The notes under the pieces: generated by a model
The model's database searches: none
The model's input: the letters and a program-made list of their open reading frames with translations, nothing else
Told to the model about the DNA's origin: nothing
Program-made: the position numbers and the translations under genes
Assembly (NCBI RefSeq): GCF_900188435.1
Contig: NZ_FYFA01000001.1
Location: 930,001 to 994,000, forward strand
DNA from: Marinobacter sp. es.048
GTDB taxonomy: Bacteria; Pseudomonadota; Gammaproteobacteria; Pseudomonadales; Oleiphilaceae
Length of the DNA stretch: 64,000 bases
Direction of reading: 5' to 3'
Part shown: piece by piece, positions 52,609 through 61,391 of the stretch
How the letters are laid out: each line of letters begins with the position of its first letter
Numbering within the stretch: the first letter of the stretch is position 1

Positions 52609-53381
52609 CAGTTGGCCGTGTCGTACCCGTAGCTCTGGATAATGTTGATTGCGGTCTCCGACTTCAGGAAATTTATCCAGGCCATGGCCGCCGCTTTGTC
52701 TGCACCGTGTCTCAGCAGGATAGCCTGTTGGTCAATGGGCTGGTAATAGGCCTGGGGTGCGTTCCACAATGTGCCTACGTCTTTTTTCCAAGCCTGGACC
52801 TGGGACAGCGCCACAAAACCGGCCTGGGCGTTGCGACTGACAACAAACTGAAAGGTCTGGGCGATGGAGTCCCCGCGGACCAGTTTCGGCTGCAGGACCT
52901 CCCATTGATTCAGGTGCTGCAGGACCTGTTGCGCGGCAAGGCCATAGGGAGCGGTCTTCGGGTTGGCAATGGCCAGCCTCGAAAACGGTTGTTGGGCAAG
53001 ATAGCTTTCGGCATCTTCAAAGGCCCCGGCCGCAGGGCTCCATAGTGCCAGTTTGCCGCGAGCGTAGGTGAAGCGGGTGCCAGGAACGCCTGCCTGTTCT
53101 TCCTCGATCAGTGCTGGTCTTCGAACATCTGCCGCCATGAAGACGTCGAAGGGGGCGCCGTTTTTGATTTGAGCGTACAGCTTGCCTGTGGAGCCATAGC
53201 TGGCGGAGACCGTATGACCGGTTTCAGCTTCAAACTGTTTGGCCAATTCCCGGGTGGTGTCAGTAAAATTGGCGGCGACTCCGAGACTGACTTCGCCCGC
53301 CACAGCTCCGGTGATTGCGGAGCCAGAAAGCAGCAGTAGTAACAGGGTACGGAACATCCTGCGGCCTCGAGGATAACCCAT
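52608..53381 (-). CDS. modA: Molybdate-binding periplasmic protein
   Basis: 257-residue solute-binding protein; signal peptide with RGRRMFRTLLLLLLSG and cleavage near AVAGE. Binding-site segments: VAANFTDTTREL (Asn/Thr), ASYGSTGKLYAQI, FDVFMAADVRRP, and ANPKTAPYGLAAQ. The start is at 53381 with AAGGACG six bases upstream; the ATG at 53357 is an alternative. Transport with ModBC supplies molybdenum for molybdoenzymes. Confidence 0.93.
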   Translation of the reverse strand: MGYPRGRRMFRTLLLLLLSGSAITGAVAGEVSLGVAANFTDTTRELAKQFEAETGHTVSASYGSTGKLYAQIKNGAPFDVFMAADVRRPALIEEEQAGVPGTRFTYARGKLALWSPAAGAFEDAESYLAQQPFSRLAIANPKTAPYGLAAQQVLQHLNQWEVLQPKLVRGDSIAQTFQFVVSRNAQAGFVALSQVQAWKKDVGTLWNAPQAYYQPIDQQAILLRHGADKAAAMAWINFLKSETAINIIQSYGYDTAN

Positions 53382-53398
53382 GCAACGTCCTTATCAGT

Positions 53399-54109
53399 TC
53401 ATTCATTGATGGCAAAACTCTTTGGTGACATCACCGGGTGCGCTGGCCCCAGCCGTGACTCAGAGGTCAGGCACAGAGACCGAAGGTAATCCCAGACCTC
53501 CTCCCGGTTGGCCTCGTTGAGCATCTCATGACGTCCGCCTTCAAACAATCGCAGGGTAACGTTTTCTGCGCCTGCTTCGCGGATTGCCTGGAAATGCCGA
53601 CGCACGCCGCGTCCTATTTCGCCGACCGCATCTGCGGTTCCGGAAAACAGGTGCACAGGCAGATCTTTTCGGTAGGCAGCCGGCGAAAGCCGTAGCATAC
53701 CACCAATAAAATCCCACCATAGGCCAACCGTGCACTCGAAACCGCACAGCGGATCGGCAATATAACGGTCCACCTGCGCCAGATCCCGGCTCAGCCAGTA
53801 GGCGCCCGTGCGGTTCGGGCGAAACATTCGATTGAACTTTTCAAAGGTCATTCTGGCCACCAGGTGGCTGCGGTGTCGTTTGCCGCGAACCAGACGGATC
53901 AGGCCGATCAGGGATCTGGATGCGAGGAGCTGGCCCCGGTCAATGCGGTTGGTGGCGCTGAGGATCAGGGCGTCCACGTTGTCGCCATGTTCGGCCATGC
54001 CATGACTGATAATCAGAGTGGCGGTCGGCGCCGCCGGGATAAAGACCCTCCCGGTTATTTCATGGCCATCACCAGCGTTCAGCGTCAGAGGATGTTCGTT
54101 CTGTGTCAC
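53399..54109 (-). CDS. Monoacylglycerol-lipase-like alpha/beta hydrolase with internal deletion
   Basis: 236-residue member of the serine-aminopeptidase S33/monoglyceride-lipase group, but it is missing a central block. The strand-1 motif ISHGMAEHG (near residue 35) runs straight into DNVDALILSATNRIDR, whereas relatives have roughly 85-90 residues between these, including strand 4-5 and the nucleophile elbow GHSMGS. The Asp region (GTADAVGEIG) and the catalytic-His region (EGGRHEMLN) remain. The reading frame is kept, so a protein may be made, but it should be catalytically dead. GTG start at 54109 behind GGAAG; it overlaps the desaturase end by 41 bases. Confidence 0.8.
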   Translation of the reverse strand: MTQNEHPLTLNAGDGHEITGRVFIPAAPTATLIISHGMAEHGDNVDALILSATNRIDRGQLLASRSLIGLIRLVRGKRHRSHLVARMTFEKFNRMFRPNRTGAYWLSRDLAQVDRYIADPLCGFECTVGLWWDFIGGMLRLSPAAYRKDLPVHLFSGTADAVGEIGRGVRRHFQAIREAGAENVTLRLFEGGRHEMLNEANREEVWDYLRSLCLTSESRLGPAHPVMSPKSFAINE

Positions 54110-55055
54110 GGCCCGCTTCCTTGTTGTTTTTTGCTGTGGCCGGGCGTTGCCACTCCGGCGGTTTCCATAGATGGGTAAGGCGAGACAATAATCCGCCGGG
54201 CTGTGCCATGTCGCGGAACAGGTCCACGTATTCGTGGGTCCAGAGCACAATCAGGTTGTTGGAACGGACAGGCCGGGTGATGCCGTATTCGGGAGGATCC
54301 TGGGTATCTTCGTCGACAAACGTGCCGAACAGGCGATCCCACACTATCAGCGTGCCGCCGTAATTACGGTCGATGTAGCCGGGATTGCGGCCATGATGAA
54401 CCCTGTGATGGCTGGGCGTGTTGAAAACAAGTTCAATCCAGCGGGGCAGTTTTCCAACCAGTGTGGTGTGAATAAAGAACTGGTAAACCAGCGACAGGGC
54501 GTAGGCCACGCCGATCCAGACAGGATTGAGCCCGAGCAGTGCCAGGGGCAGATAGAAAACCCACATGCCGTTGAAAATGTTGGTGGCATTCTGGCGCATG
54601 GCGGTGGAGAAGTTCATCCGCTCTGAGGAGTGATGCACTACATGGGCCGCCCAGAACCAGCGCACCCTATGGCTGGCCCGATGCATCCAGTAGAAACAGA
54701 AGTCCACGCCGAGAAAAGCCAGCATTATGGTGAACCCGTTCAGCTCCAGATCAAGCAGCCGGTAGTGATAGCACAGAGCGTATACAGGGAAGGCAATGAG
54801 GCCGGCGAAGAGCAACTCAGTTACCTGGTAGCCGGCGCCAAGGGCAAAGTTCCTGACCGCTTCACGGGTGTCCATCAGCCGTGGATCGTGGCGAATTTTC
54901 AGGTATTCCCACAGGGTAACGGCCACAAAAACCGGCGTTGCTACCACGAAGATCAACTGACGCTCATCCAGCGCCAGCCATGGGGCAGCCATCGCCCAGA
55001 GAGAAAGCAGGCCGCTTTCTTCCAGTACGCTCAGCATCATGTCGGTCAAAGCCAT
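54069..55055 (-). CDS. Sterol desaturase/fatty acid hydroxylase superfamily protein
   Basis: 328-residue di-iron membrane enzyme of the fatty-acid hydroxylase superfamily, with about five helices. The three His clusters are HRASHR (near residue 125), HHSSE (near 140) and HRVHHG (near 220), followed by WDRLFGTF. Substrate is unknown: candidates are sterol-like, carotenoid or fatty-acid lipids. ATG at 55055. Overlaps the downstream hydrolase gene, so the two are probably co-transcribed and may act on the same lipid class. Confidence 0.88.
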   Translation of the reverse strand: MALTDMMLSVLEESGLLSLWAMAAPWLALDERQLIFVVATPVFVAVTLWEYLKIRHDPRLMDTREAVRNFALGAGYQVTELLFAGLIAFPVYALCYHYRLLDLELNGFTIMLAFLGVDFCFYWMHRASHRVRWFWAAHVVHHSSERMNFSTAMRQNATNIFNGMWVFYLPLALLGLNPVWIGVAYALSLVYQFFIHTTLVGKLPRWIELVFNTPSHHRVHHGRNPGYIDRNYGGTLIVWDRLFGTFVDEDTQDPPEYGITRPVRSNNLIVLWTHEYVDLFRDMAQPGGLLSRLTHLWKPPEWQRPATAKNNKEAGRDTERTSSDAERW

Positions 55056-55163
55056 GGGTTTTCTGCCGGTTTCCTCATCAAGTCCGTTTATTCTGGCACG
55101 TAACCCGGAAACCGGAATGCCGGTTCACGCCAGATTGGCTAACGGATTCCGACAATCCGGTAC

Positions 55164-55910
55164 TCAGCCTGGCCGACGGTTGTCTTCGTACACTTTTTCC
55201 AGAGTCCGGATCTGTGGCTGCCACTGGTCCAGCCAATGTTTGATGTCTTTGGGAATTCGCGCAGTTTTCGGCCATGGCACCGGATACTGTGCTGGCTGGA
55301 ACATGGGTGCAAACAGGGCGGCTGCCGTCAGGTCTGCGCGCGAAAACTGGTCGCCAGCCAGGAAAGGCCTTTCGGCGTAGATGGCAGCCAGCTCGGTGAG
55401 CAACTCTTCCATGACCTGGCGGGACTTTTCAGAGGTTTTTTCGTTGATCTTCATCCACTGACGCATGACTTCATCAACCCGGCTGAAAGCAAGGCTGAGC
55501 AGTATCCGGTTATAGAAGGGTGTGCCGGCGGCCAGCATGGGCACCACAATTTTGGGGCGCTGCAGGAAGTGGTGGTAGGAATAGCAACGAATGGCGGGGC
55601 CTGCTTCCTCGTCAAGCCGGTGCTCCCAGGCCAGCGCCTGCTCGCGGATTTCCGGGTCCGCTGGTGTCAGGGAGTGCTCTGGAAAGGTCTGATCCAGGTA
55701 ATCGAGGATGGCTGCTGAGCCCTGAACCACGCTGCCATCATGCTCCAGTACCGGAACTGAGGAGGCCTGGCCAGTCAGTTTTCGGATGGTTTTTACATGC
55801 TGTCCGGGCAGCAGGTTTACCGTTTCATAGTTGAGTCCCTTGTAGTCCAGGGCCCAACGGATTTTCTCGCAGTAGTGGGAAATGGCAAATTGGTAAAGTT
55901 TCAGCGCCAT
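55164..55910 (-). CDS. Glutathione S-transferase family protein
   Basis: 248-residue GST. N-terminal thioredoxin fold: LYQFAISHYCEKIRWALDYKG, with Ser/Tyr or Cys as possible catalytic residue, and SVPVLEHDGSVVQGSAAILDYLD (residues ~49-72) as the GSH-binding region. C-terminal helical domain ends FAPMFQPAQYPVP. The frame is open to 56054; the ATG at 55910 behind GAGGAG gives the natural start. Substrate unknown. Codirectional with the desaturase. Confidence 0.88.
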   Translation of the reverse strand: MALKLYQFAISHYCEKIRWALDYKGLNYETVNLLPGQHVKTIRKLTGQASSVPVLEHDGSVVQGSAAILDYLDQTFPEHSLTPADPEIREQALAWEHRLDEEAGPAIRCYSYHHFLQRPKIVVPMLAAGTPFYNRILLSLAFSRVDEVMRQWMKINEKTSEKSRQVMEELLTELAAIYAERPFLAGDQFSRADLTAAALFAPMFQPAQYPVPWPKTARIPKDIKHWLDQWQPQIRTLEKVYEDNRRPG

Positions 55911-56048
55911 GGGGTGCTCTCCTCGGTTCAGCGTTCTAGCATACTGCCGGTGAGGCGGTATAAGAAGCCCCATCAAATACCCATGGTGGCCCTGGCGGGT
56001 GTTGGGTTCTAAACTGTAGGCGGAAAAACGCCTACAAGGGAACTGACC

Positions 56049-57023
56049 ATGCACCCAGGACGAGTTTTATTGTTGTCCGTCGTCGCTGCGGCGGGCCTGA
56101 CCGCCTCCGCCTGTACTTCATTACCCGAAAGCAGCCAGCCGGTTTCCGCGAGCTATGCTTGCGGGCAGCTTGATATCGCTGTATCCGGCACACAGGACGG
56201 TGATCTGATCAGCATTGATTATCTGGATCGCCGGATTCTGCTCAAGCCGGAAGTAAGCGCCTCCGGCGCGTTGTACGTAGCCCCCGGCGACGATCAGACG
56301 CGGTTCTGGAGCAAGGGTGAAAAAGCGACCCTGACCGTGAATGGGCAAACATACCCGGAGTGTTTGCAGCCGGGCGATCTGGAAATGCCTTTTGAGGCGC
56401 GGGGCAATGAGCCGTTCTGGCACGCGACGATTGAGGGCGGTGAGCTGTTGCTGACACGCCCTTTCGAGGAGCAGGGCACCCGTCGTGTCCCGGTTGAACT
56501 GAAAGCAGCCAACCGGCACGGACGGACATTTGTGGCAACGCTGGATGATCTGCCCATTACCCTGACGGTGGCCCGCCAGCTCTGCGAAGACAGCATGTCC
56601 GGGGCCCAATATCCGGCACAGGTGCGACTGGAGGTCGGCAGAGATGAATACCGGGGGTGTGGCGGTGATCGCCAACGTCTGTTCCGGGGCGCAATCTGGG
56701 TTGTTGAGGATCTCGCGGGCGCAGGCATCATTGATCGGTCACGGATCACCATCGAGTTTCTTGAGGGCAACCGGATCGCGGGCAGGGCGTCTTGCAACCG
56801 ATACACAGGCGCCTATGAACTCAGGGGTGAAGGGATGGCCATCGGCCCACTGGCATCAACACGGATGGCGTGTGCGCCCGCGCTGATGAATCAGGAAGAG
56901 CGGTTTCTGAATCTGCTGGATCAGGTGAATTCAGTGCGGATCGGGCAGCAGGGCCAACTGCTGCTGTCGACACCGGGCGGTGAGTCGATCCGGGCGTTTC
57001 AGTCTGACCACGACAGTCCGTAG
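56049..57023 (+). CDS. META-domain lipoprotein
   Basis: 324-residue lipoprotein; signal peptide ends ASAC, Cys22. Middle part (~125-215) resembles COG3650-type heme/lipid-like periplasmic domains (RGNEPFWHATIEGGELLL), and the C-terminal ~100 residues form a META/HslJ domain (RIAGRASCNRYTGAYEL, GPLASTRMACAP). The HslJ family is linked to heat-shock or novobiocin resistance but its activity is unknown. ATG at 56049. Its 3' end overlaps the convergent SBP gene by 25 bases. Confidence 0.85.
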   Translation: MHPGRVLLLSVVAAAGLTASACTSLPESSQPVSASYACGQLDIAVSGTQDGDLISIDYLDRRILLKPEVSASGALYVAPGDDQTRFWSKGEKATLTVNGQTYPECLQPGDLEMPFEARGNEPFWHATIEGGELLLTRPFEEQGTRRVPVELKAANRHGRTFVATLDDLPITLTVARQLCEDSMSGAQYPAQVRLEVGRDEYRGCGGDRQRLFRGAIWVVEDLAGAGIIDRSRITIEFLEGNRIAGRASCNRYTGAYELRGEGMAIGPLASTRMACAPALMNQEERFLNLLDQVNSVRIGQQGQLLLSTPGGESIRAFQSDHDSP

Positions 57024-57841
57024 CGCGTCAGGATCTCTGCCACCCGCCCACTGCTTTGCAGGGCTCTCGCTCCCTCCGACAGGAGTGCTGCGAGCTGGGC
57101 GGAATCACGGCCGACCGGTGAAAATGCAACGTAGATCGGTGACTCATGGATCACAGCGGCCATTCTCAGGCTTTCCGTGTTGTCCTCCTGCTCCAGTTGC
57201 CACTGCATCACGTATCGGTCTTCCGGGAATACGTCAGAGCGCTGCTGGTGCAGGAGTTCGATCGCCCGGCTTAGTGGTGCCGGCCCGGACAGCACCCAGA
57301 CCCGCTCCGGATCGTCCTGGTACTTCTCGATATAGCTGTCCAATTCCGGTGAGTAAGCGTAGCCGTTGATCGCCAGCAGGGTGAGCTGGCTGAGTGAATC
57401 GATGCCAGCGTACTGCCAGTTGTTGTCAGGGTGGGTGTAAAGCGCAATCGTCGAGTAGCCAGTAGCGGCGTCCGGGAACACGAAGTCCGGCGCATCTCCG
57501 GGGAGGGCCCCGACAACCGCATCAATATAGCCGTCCCGGGCCTGCTGCAGGGCCCTTGCCCAGCTCATGTTGACGTACTCGACATCGATTCCGGCGAGGC
57601 CGAACGCCTCCCTGGCGATATCGATCATATAGCCTTCGTACTCGGAGCCGGCCTCACAATTGTGGGGACACCAGGGATCAGCGGCAATGACAACGCTCTG
57701 TCGCGGCTCGATGGGAGACGGCGCAGCGGGAGCGGTCTTCGTTGCCTTCGCTGCGGTTTCAGGAACCAGCGGTAGCGGATCCTCTGGCTGCGAGCAGGCG
57801 GCAAGAAAAAGCGCGATGGAAAGAACCAGGGTTTTTGCCAT
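56999..57841 (-). CDS. Solute-binding lipoprotein (SBP_bac_3 family)
   Basis: 280-residue ABC-type amino-acid-like binding protein; signal ends FLAAC, Cys16. After a Pro/Ala-rich linker the fold begins SVVIAADPWCPHNCEAGSEYEGYMIDI and includes VEYVNMSWARALQQARDGYIDAVVGA, a typical SBP_bac_3 segment. No permease genes adjoin, so it may be an orphan receptor or signal input. ATG at 57841. Confidence 0.82.
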   Translation of the reverse strand: MAKTLVLSIALFLAACSQPEDPLPLVPETAAKATKTAPAAPSPIEPRQSVVIAADPWCPHNCEAGSEYEGYMIDIAREAFGLAGIDVEYVNMSWARALQQARDGYIDAVVGALPGDAPDFVFPDAATGYSTIALYTHPDNNWQYAGIDSLSQLTLLAINGYAYSPELDSYIEKYQDDPERVWVLSGPAPLSRAIELLHQQRSDVFPEDRYVMQWQLEQEDNTESLRMAAVIHESPIYVAFSPVGRDSAQLAALLSEGARALQSSGRVAEILTRYGLSWSD

Positions 57842-57923
57842 GGTGATAAAACCGGGATGCCGATACCGTCGGCTCTCCCTTAAGAATAGACCCTGGTCAC
57901 GGTTTTGTAATGGCTAAAAGAGC

Positions 57924-58982
57924 CTAGGCTGCGGTTTTTTTCCTGTCAGCCGACGCGGCGGTCGGCACCAGCGCCCGGGCGAGGTCTTTCATGTGCAGAG
58001 TGCCCACATGCTGATCGTCCCGCACTACCCGGAAATTCAGGGACATATCCCCGTCAGATTTCAGCAGTACCGTTTCAAGGTTGTCCTTTTCCGAGATGTC
58101 GCCGGCGAAAGACGTGTCACCCTCATCCGGCGGACTCATGACCGATCGTACCCTGAGCACCCGTGCCCGATTGATATCGCTGATGAAGTCAACGATATAG
58201 GGATCGCCGGGGTTGAGCAGTATCTCCTGAGGGTCGCCTTGCTGGACCACTTCGCCGTCTTTCAGGATGACCAGGTGGTCCGCCAGCTTCAGGGCCTCAT
58301 CGAGGTCGTGGGTGATGAACACGATGGTCTTTTGGAGTTCCTCCTGCAGCTCCAGCAGGAGGTCCTGCATATCCGAGCGGATCAGCGGATCCAGTGCCGA
58401 GAAGGCTTCGTCCATCAGCATGATCGGGGCATCGGACACCAGCGCCCGGGCGATGCCCACGCGCTGCTGCATCCCACCGGATAGCTGGTGCGGATACTGG
58501 TATTCGTTGCCCTCAAGTCCAACCCGTGCGAGCCATTTCCGGGCATCGGCCTCAAAGTCCGAGGTTGTGTAGCCCCGAATATCCTTCGCCATGCCGGCAT
58601 TCTCGAGCACGGTCTTGTGGGGCAGCAGGGCAAACTTCTGGAATACCATCGACATCCGCTCGCGGCGAAGCTTTCGAAGCTGCTCTTCGCTGTAGCTCAT
58701 GATGTCCTCGCCGTCGACTCGGATTTCACCGGCGGTGGGGTCGATCAGCCGGTTCAGATGCCGGATCAGGGTGGATTTCCCGGACCCGGAGAGGCCCATG
58801 ATCACCGTGATCTCGCCGTCGTGTACATCTACGTTGATATCCCGCAGACCGAGTACGTGTCTCTGCTGTTCCAGCAGATCGGCTTTGCACATGCCCTTGC
58901 GAACATGCTCCAGGGCAACATCCGGGGTCGGGCCGAAGATCTTGTAAAGGTTTCGGATCGAAATCTTGATGTTTTTCGCCAT
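57924..58982 (-). CDS. proV: Glycine betaine/choline-type ABC transporter ATP-binding protein
   Basis: 352-residue ATPase of the ProV/OpuAA family. N-terminal YKIFGPTPDVALEHVRKG is a ProV signature; Walker A GLSGSGKSTLIRHLNR (near 60), signature LSGGMQQRVGIARALV (near 165), Walker B IMLMDEAFSALD. C-terminal CBS-like segment (LRVRSVMSPPDEGDTSF...) is shorter than in ProV. ATG at 58982 behind GAGGAAAG. It follows proW-like and proX-like genes: X-W-V order of a choline/betaine importer. Confidence 0.92.
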   Translation of the reverse strand: MAKNIKISIRNLYKIFGPTPDVALEHVRKGMCKADLLEQQRHVLGLRDINVDVHDGEITVIMGLSGSGKSTLIRHLNRLIDPTAGEIRVDGEDIMSYSEEQLRKLRRERMSMVFQKFALLPHKTVLENAGMAKDIRGYTTSDFEADARKWLARVGLEGNEYQYPHQLSGGMQQRVGIARALVSDAPIMLMDEAFSALDPLIRSDMQDLLLELQEELQKTIVFITHDLDEALKLADHLVILKDGEVVQQGDPQEILLNPGDPYIVDFISDINRARVLRVRSVMSPPDEGDTSFAGDISEKDNLETVLLKSDGDMSLNFRVVRDDQHVGTLHMKDLARALVPTAASADRKKTAA

Positions 58983-58993
58983 GGTGGCTTTCC

Positions 58994-60028
58994 TCACTGC
59001 TTCTGAGACACGTTGATGCGCGCCAGGGACGCCTTGGTAACCCGGTCAAGAATAACCGCCAGGATCACGATGCCAAGGCCCGAGACCAGGCCAACGCCCA
59101 GTTCCAGATTGCGGATACCCCGGAGGACCAGAACGCCAAGCCCGGGTGCGGACACCAGGGATGCGATCACGACCATGGCAAGACTCATCATGATGGTCTG
59201 GTTGACTCCGGCCATGATGTTGGGCAGCGCCAATGGAATCTGCACCTTGTAGAGTTTCTGCCGGGGTGTCATGCCGAAGGCGTCTGCAGCCTCAATCACG
59301 TCCTTGTCCACCAGTCGGATACCCAGGTTGGTCAGCCGGATCACAGGAACAATGGCGTAGAGGATAATGGCGATACCGTAAAGTTTTGATTCAGTAACAC
59401 TGAACAGGAAGATCAGCGGGATCAGGTATACAAAGGGTGGCAGTGTCTGCAGCATGTCCAGCACCGGTATGATCATCCGTTGCAGGGAATTGCTACGGGC
59501 CATGGCGATGCCTATGGGTACACCCAGTAACACGCACAGGAAGGCGCACACAAAGATGATCGCCAGTGTCTGCATGGCGTAATCATAATGGTCGATGAAG
59601 GCCAGAAGTACGATACTGCCGCCTACGAAAAGCATGAGTTTCCAGGATTTGGTGACCACGTAAACAACCGCCAATAACAGGGGGATCACGATCCACCAGG
59701 GCGTATTCAGCATGCCGTAGAGTGCCCCGTCCAGGAACCAGCTCAGTGGCTGTGTTAACGGGTCGAGAATCAGGCTCAGACTATCTTTAATTGCCAGAAA
59801 TCCCTGCTCCAACCCCTTGGTGAGCTCTCGGGACTGGGGGAAAGCGGCGCAGGATTCGTTCAGTGCGTCCATGGACGGGAACGGGAGCTCCCATATCGAG
59901 GCCGGTTCGGCGCTCTCTCCCTTGTTTTTGTTAAGCAAATCGGCCATCGACATAGGGCCGCTGCTTTTGCCTTCCGAGCACCACTGCTCAAGGCCCAGTG
60001 ATGAAAAAAGCGAGTCGTAGGTTGCCAT
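58994..60028 (-). CDS. proW: Glycine betaine/choline-type ABC transporter permease
   Basis: 344-residue inner-membrane permease with six or seven helices. The coupling loop EAADAFGMTPRQKLYKVQIPLALPNIMAGVNQ is the ProW EAA motif, and LDMLQTLPPFVYLIP is another. An N-terminal ~100-residue cytosolic/periplasmic stretch is longer than in most permeases of this type. Ends 11 bases before the proV start, within the same operon. ATG at 60028. Confidence 0.92.
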   Translation of the reverse strand: MATYDSLFSSLGLEQWCSEGKSSGPMSMADLLNKNKGESAEPASIWELPFPSMDALNESCAAFPQSRELTKGLEQGFLAIKDSLSLILDPLTQPLSWFLDGALYGMLNTPWWIVIPLLLAVVYVVTKSWKLMLFVGGSIVLLAFIDHYDYAMQTLAIIFVCAFLCVLLGVPIGIAMARSNSLQRMIIPVLDMLQTLPPFVYLIPLIFLFSVTESKLYGIAIILYAIVPVIRLTNLGIRLVDKDVIEAADAFGMTPRQKLYKVQIPLALPNIMAGVNQTIMMSLAMVVIASLVSAPGLGVLVLRGIRNLELGVGLVSGLGIVILAVILDRVTKASLARINVSQKQ

Positions 60029-60125
60029 GGGCGTTCAGTCTCTCCTGCGCGCGTCTGAAATCAGAACGGTTTTCGGAAAACGGCCCGGGACACCGATAGA
60101 GCGGGTCCCGGGCGGGGCAGGTCGA

Positions 60126-61091
60126 TCAGTTAAGAACGTTGGCCAACCGCTCTCTCGCAGAGTCGTTGAGCCAGGTTGACCACTCGTCGCTGTTTTTGGT
60201 GAGGTAGTAAACTGCAGCTTCCTCGCCCGAAGCGTTGTTGGAGTCCATCCAGGCCAGAATGCCGCTCATGGTGTCGGTCTTGAAGGTCAGCTTGCTGAGC
60301 ATCTCAGCCACTTCTGGCTCGCGCTCTTTAAAGTCGGTGGTTATCGACGTCAGGATCGTCGCCGGGGGGAAGTCGGAAACACCCGGGTTATCGATATCCT
60401 GTGTCTGGTTCTTCTGGTGCACGTCCGGCTTGATCTCGCCAAGGTCAACCCGGGTCATGTCGTATTTGCCGAGGGGAACGGTGGGGCCCCAGTAGTAACC
60501 GAACCAGGGCTCTTCGTTCTGGACAGCAGACGCCATGGAAGATGCCAACGTTTCACCAGAACCATGGTTGAAGACGTCGATGCCGGAATCTTCCATCTCC
60601 AGGGCGCGAATCAGGTTGTCACTGACAACACGGCAGCCCCAGCCGTCCGGGCAGTTGTTGAAGGTCCCGCCAACCAGCTCGGGGTTGGCCATCACGCCCT
60701 CAATGGTTTTCAGTTCCGGGTGTTCTTCCGCGAGGTAAGTGGGAATCCACCAGCCTTCAACGCCGCCCGGGTCAAGTACTTTGCCGAGGCGTTCCACCTT
60801 GCCCTGTTCTTCCAGGCGCAGATAGGCTTCGCCCGCGGAGTTGAGCCACAGCTCGGTAACAATGTCGGGCTCACCGTTCTCGGCAACCGACGTTACCGCC
60901 GGGACGGTATCGGAAGGAACAATGGTGACGTCACAGCCGTAACCCTGCTCCATGATGAAGGTGGCCACGTTGGTGACGACCGTGTTGGACGCCCAGTTCA
61001 TTTCCGTAATGGATACCTCGCCGCAATTGGCCTGAGCCGCGACGGGTACGGATAGCGCGCAAAGCAGTGCAGCAGACTTAAGCTTTCGCAT
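60126..61091 (-). CDS. proX: Glycine betaine/choline-type substrate-binding protein
   Basis: 321-residue periplasmic binding protein of the OpuAC family. Signal peptide ends VAAQANC; the fold starts EVSITEMNWASNTVVTNVAT. Trp residues such as those in GGVEGWWIPTY and the PWFGYYWGPTVPLG segment suit an aromatic cage for a quaternary ammonium head group. ATG at 61091 with AAGGAG 8 bases upstream; a GTG 6 bases earlier is too close to that site. Betaine or choline is the likely cargo. Confidence 0.9.
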   Translation of the reverse strand: MRKLKSAALLCALSVPVAAQANCGEVSITEMNWASNTVVTNVATFIMEQGYGCDVTIVPSDTVPAVTSVAENGEPDIVTELWLNSAGEAYLRLEEQGKVERLGKVLDPGGVEGWWIPTYLAEEHPELKTIEGVMANPELVGGTFNNCPDGWGCRVVSDNLIRALEMEDSGIDVFNHGSGETLASSMASAVQNEEPWFGYYWGPTVPLGKYDMTRVDLGEIKPDVHQKNQTQDIDNPGVSDFPPATILTSITTDFKEREPEVAEMLSKLTFKTDTMSGILAWMDSNNASGEEAAVYYLTKNSDEWSTWLNDSARERLANVLN

Positions 61092-61391
61092 AGTCACTTC
61101 TCCTTTTTCAGGGTTTGTGATTTTTGGTGGGTGTTGCCGGTGTTAGTGTCGATACAAAGGGGCCGCGATCCGAAAGGATCGGGAGAACAGCCATTTTATG
61201 GTCGCTGTTGTGATCGAACAAATCAGAAAATCTCGGTTAATACTTAATTACAAGGATAACGAACCTCAGCTCAGTTACAAGGGCGTATTCAAAATGCGTC
61301 TTTAAAAGAGACACATTATGCCCCGGGAGAACTGTCAAGAAGTTGTAGTAATCAATGGGTACACTCCGCGAATCTGATACCGGAGTATGCC
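61092..61391. other. 300-base intergenic region upstream of the betaine/choline operon and the M14 peptidase
   Basis: No ORF of note. It is AT-rich from about 61210 to 61330. A small hairpin CGATCC-GAAA-GGATCG at 61166-61181 is the only clear structure. It should hold divergent promoters for proX-W-V and the M14 gene, but I could not read convincing -35/-10 pairs. Confidence 0.5.

Noticed and set aside
61301..61325. Imperfect inverted repeat (GCGTCTTT / AAGAGAC) near the betaine operon
   Set aside because: Arms need a bulge and mismatches; not better than expected in an AT-rich region.
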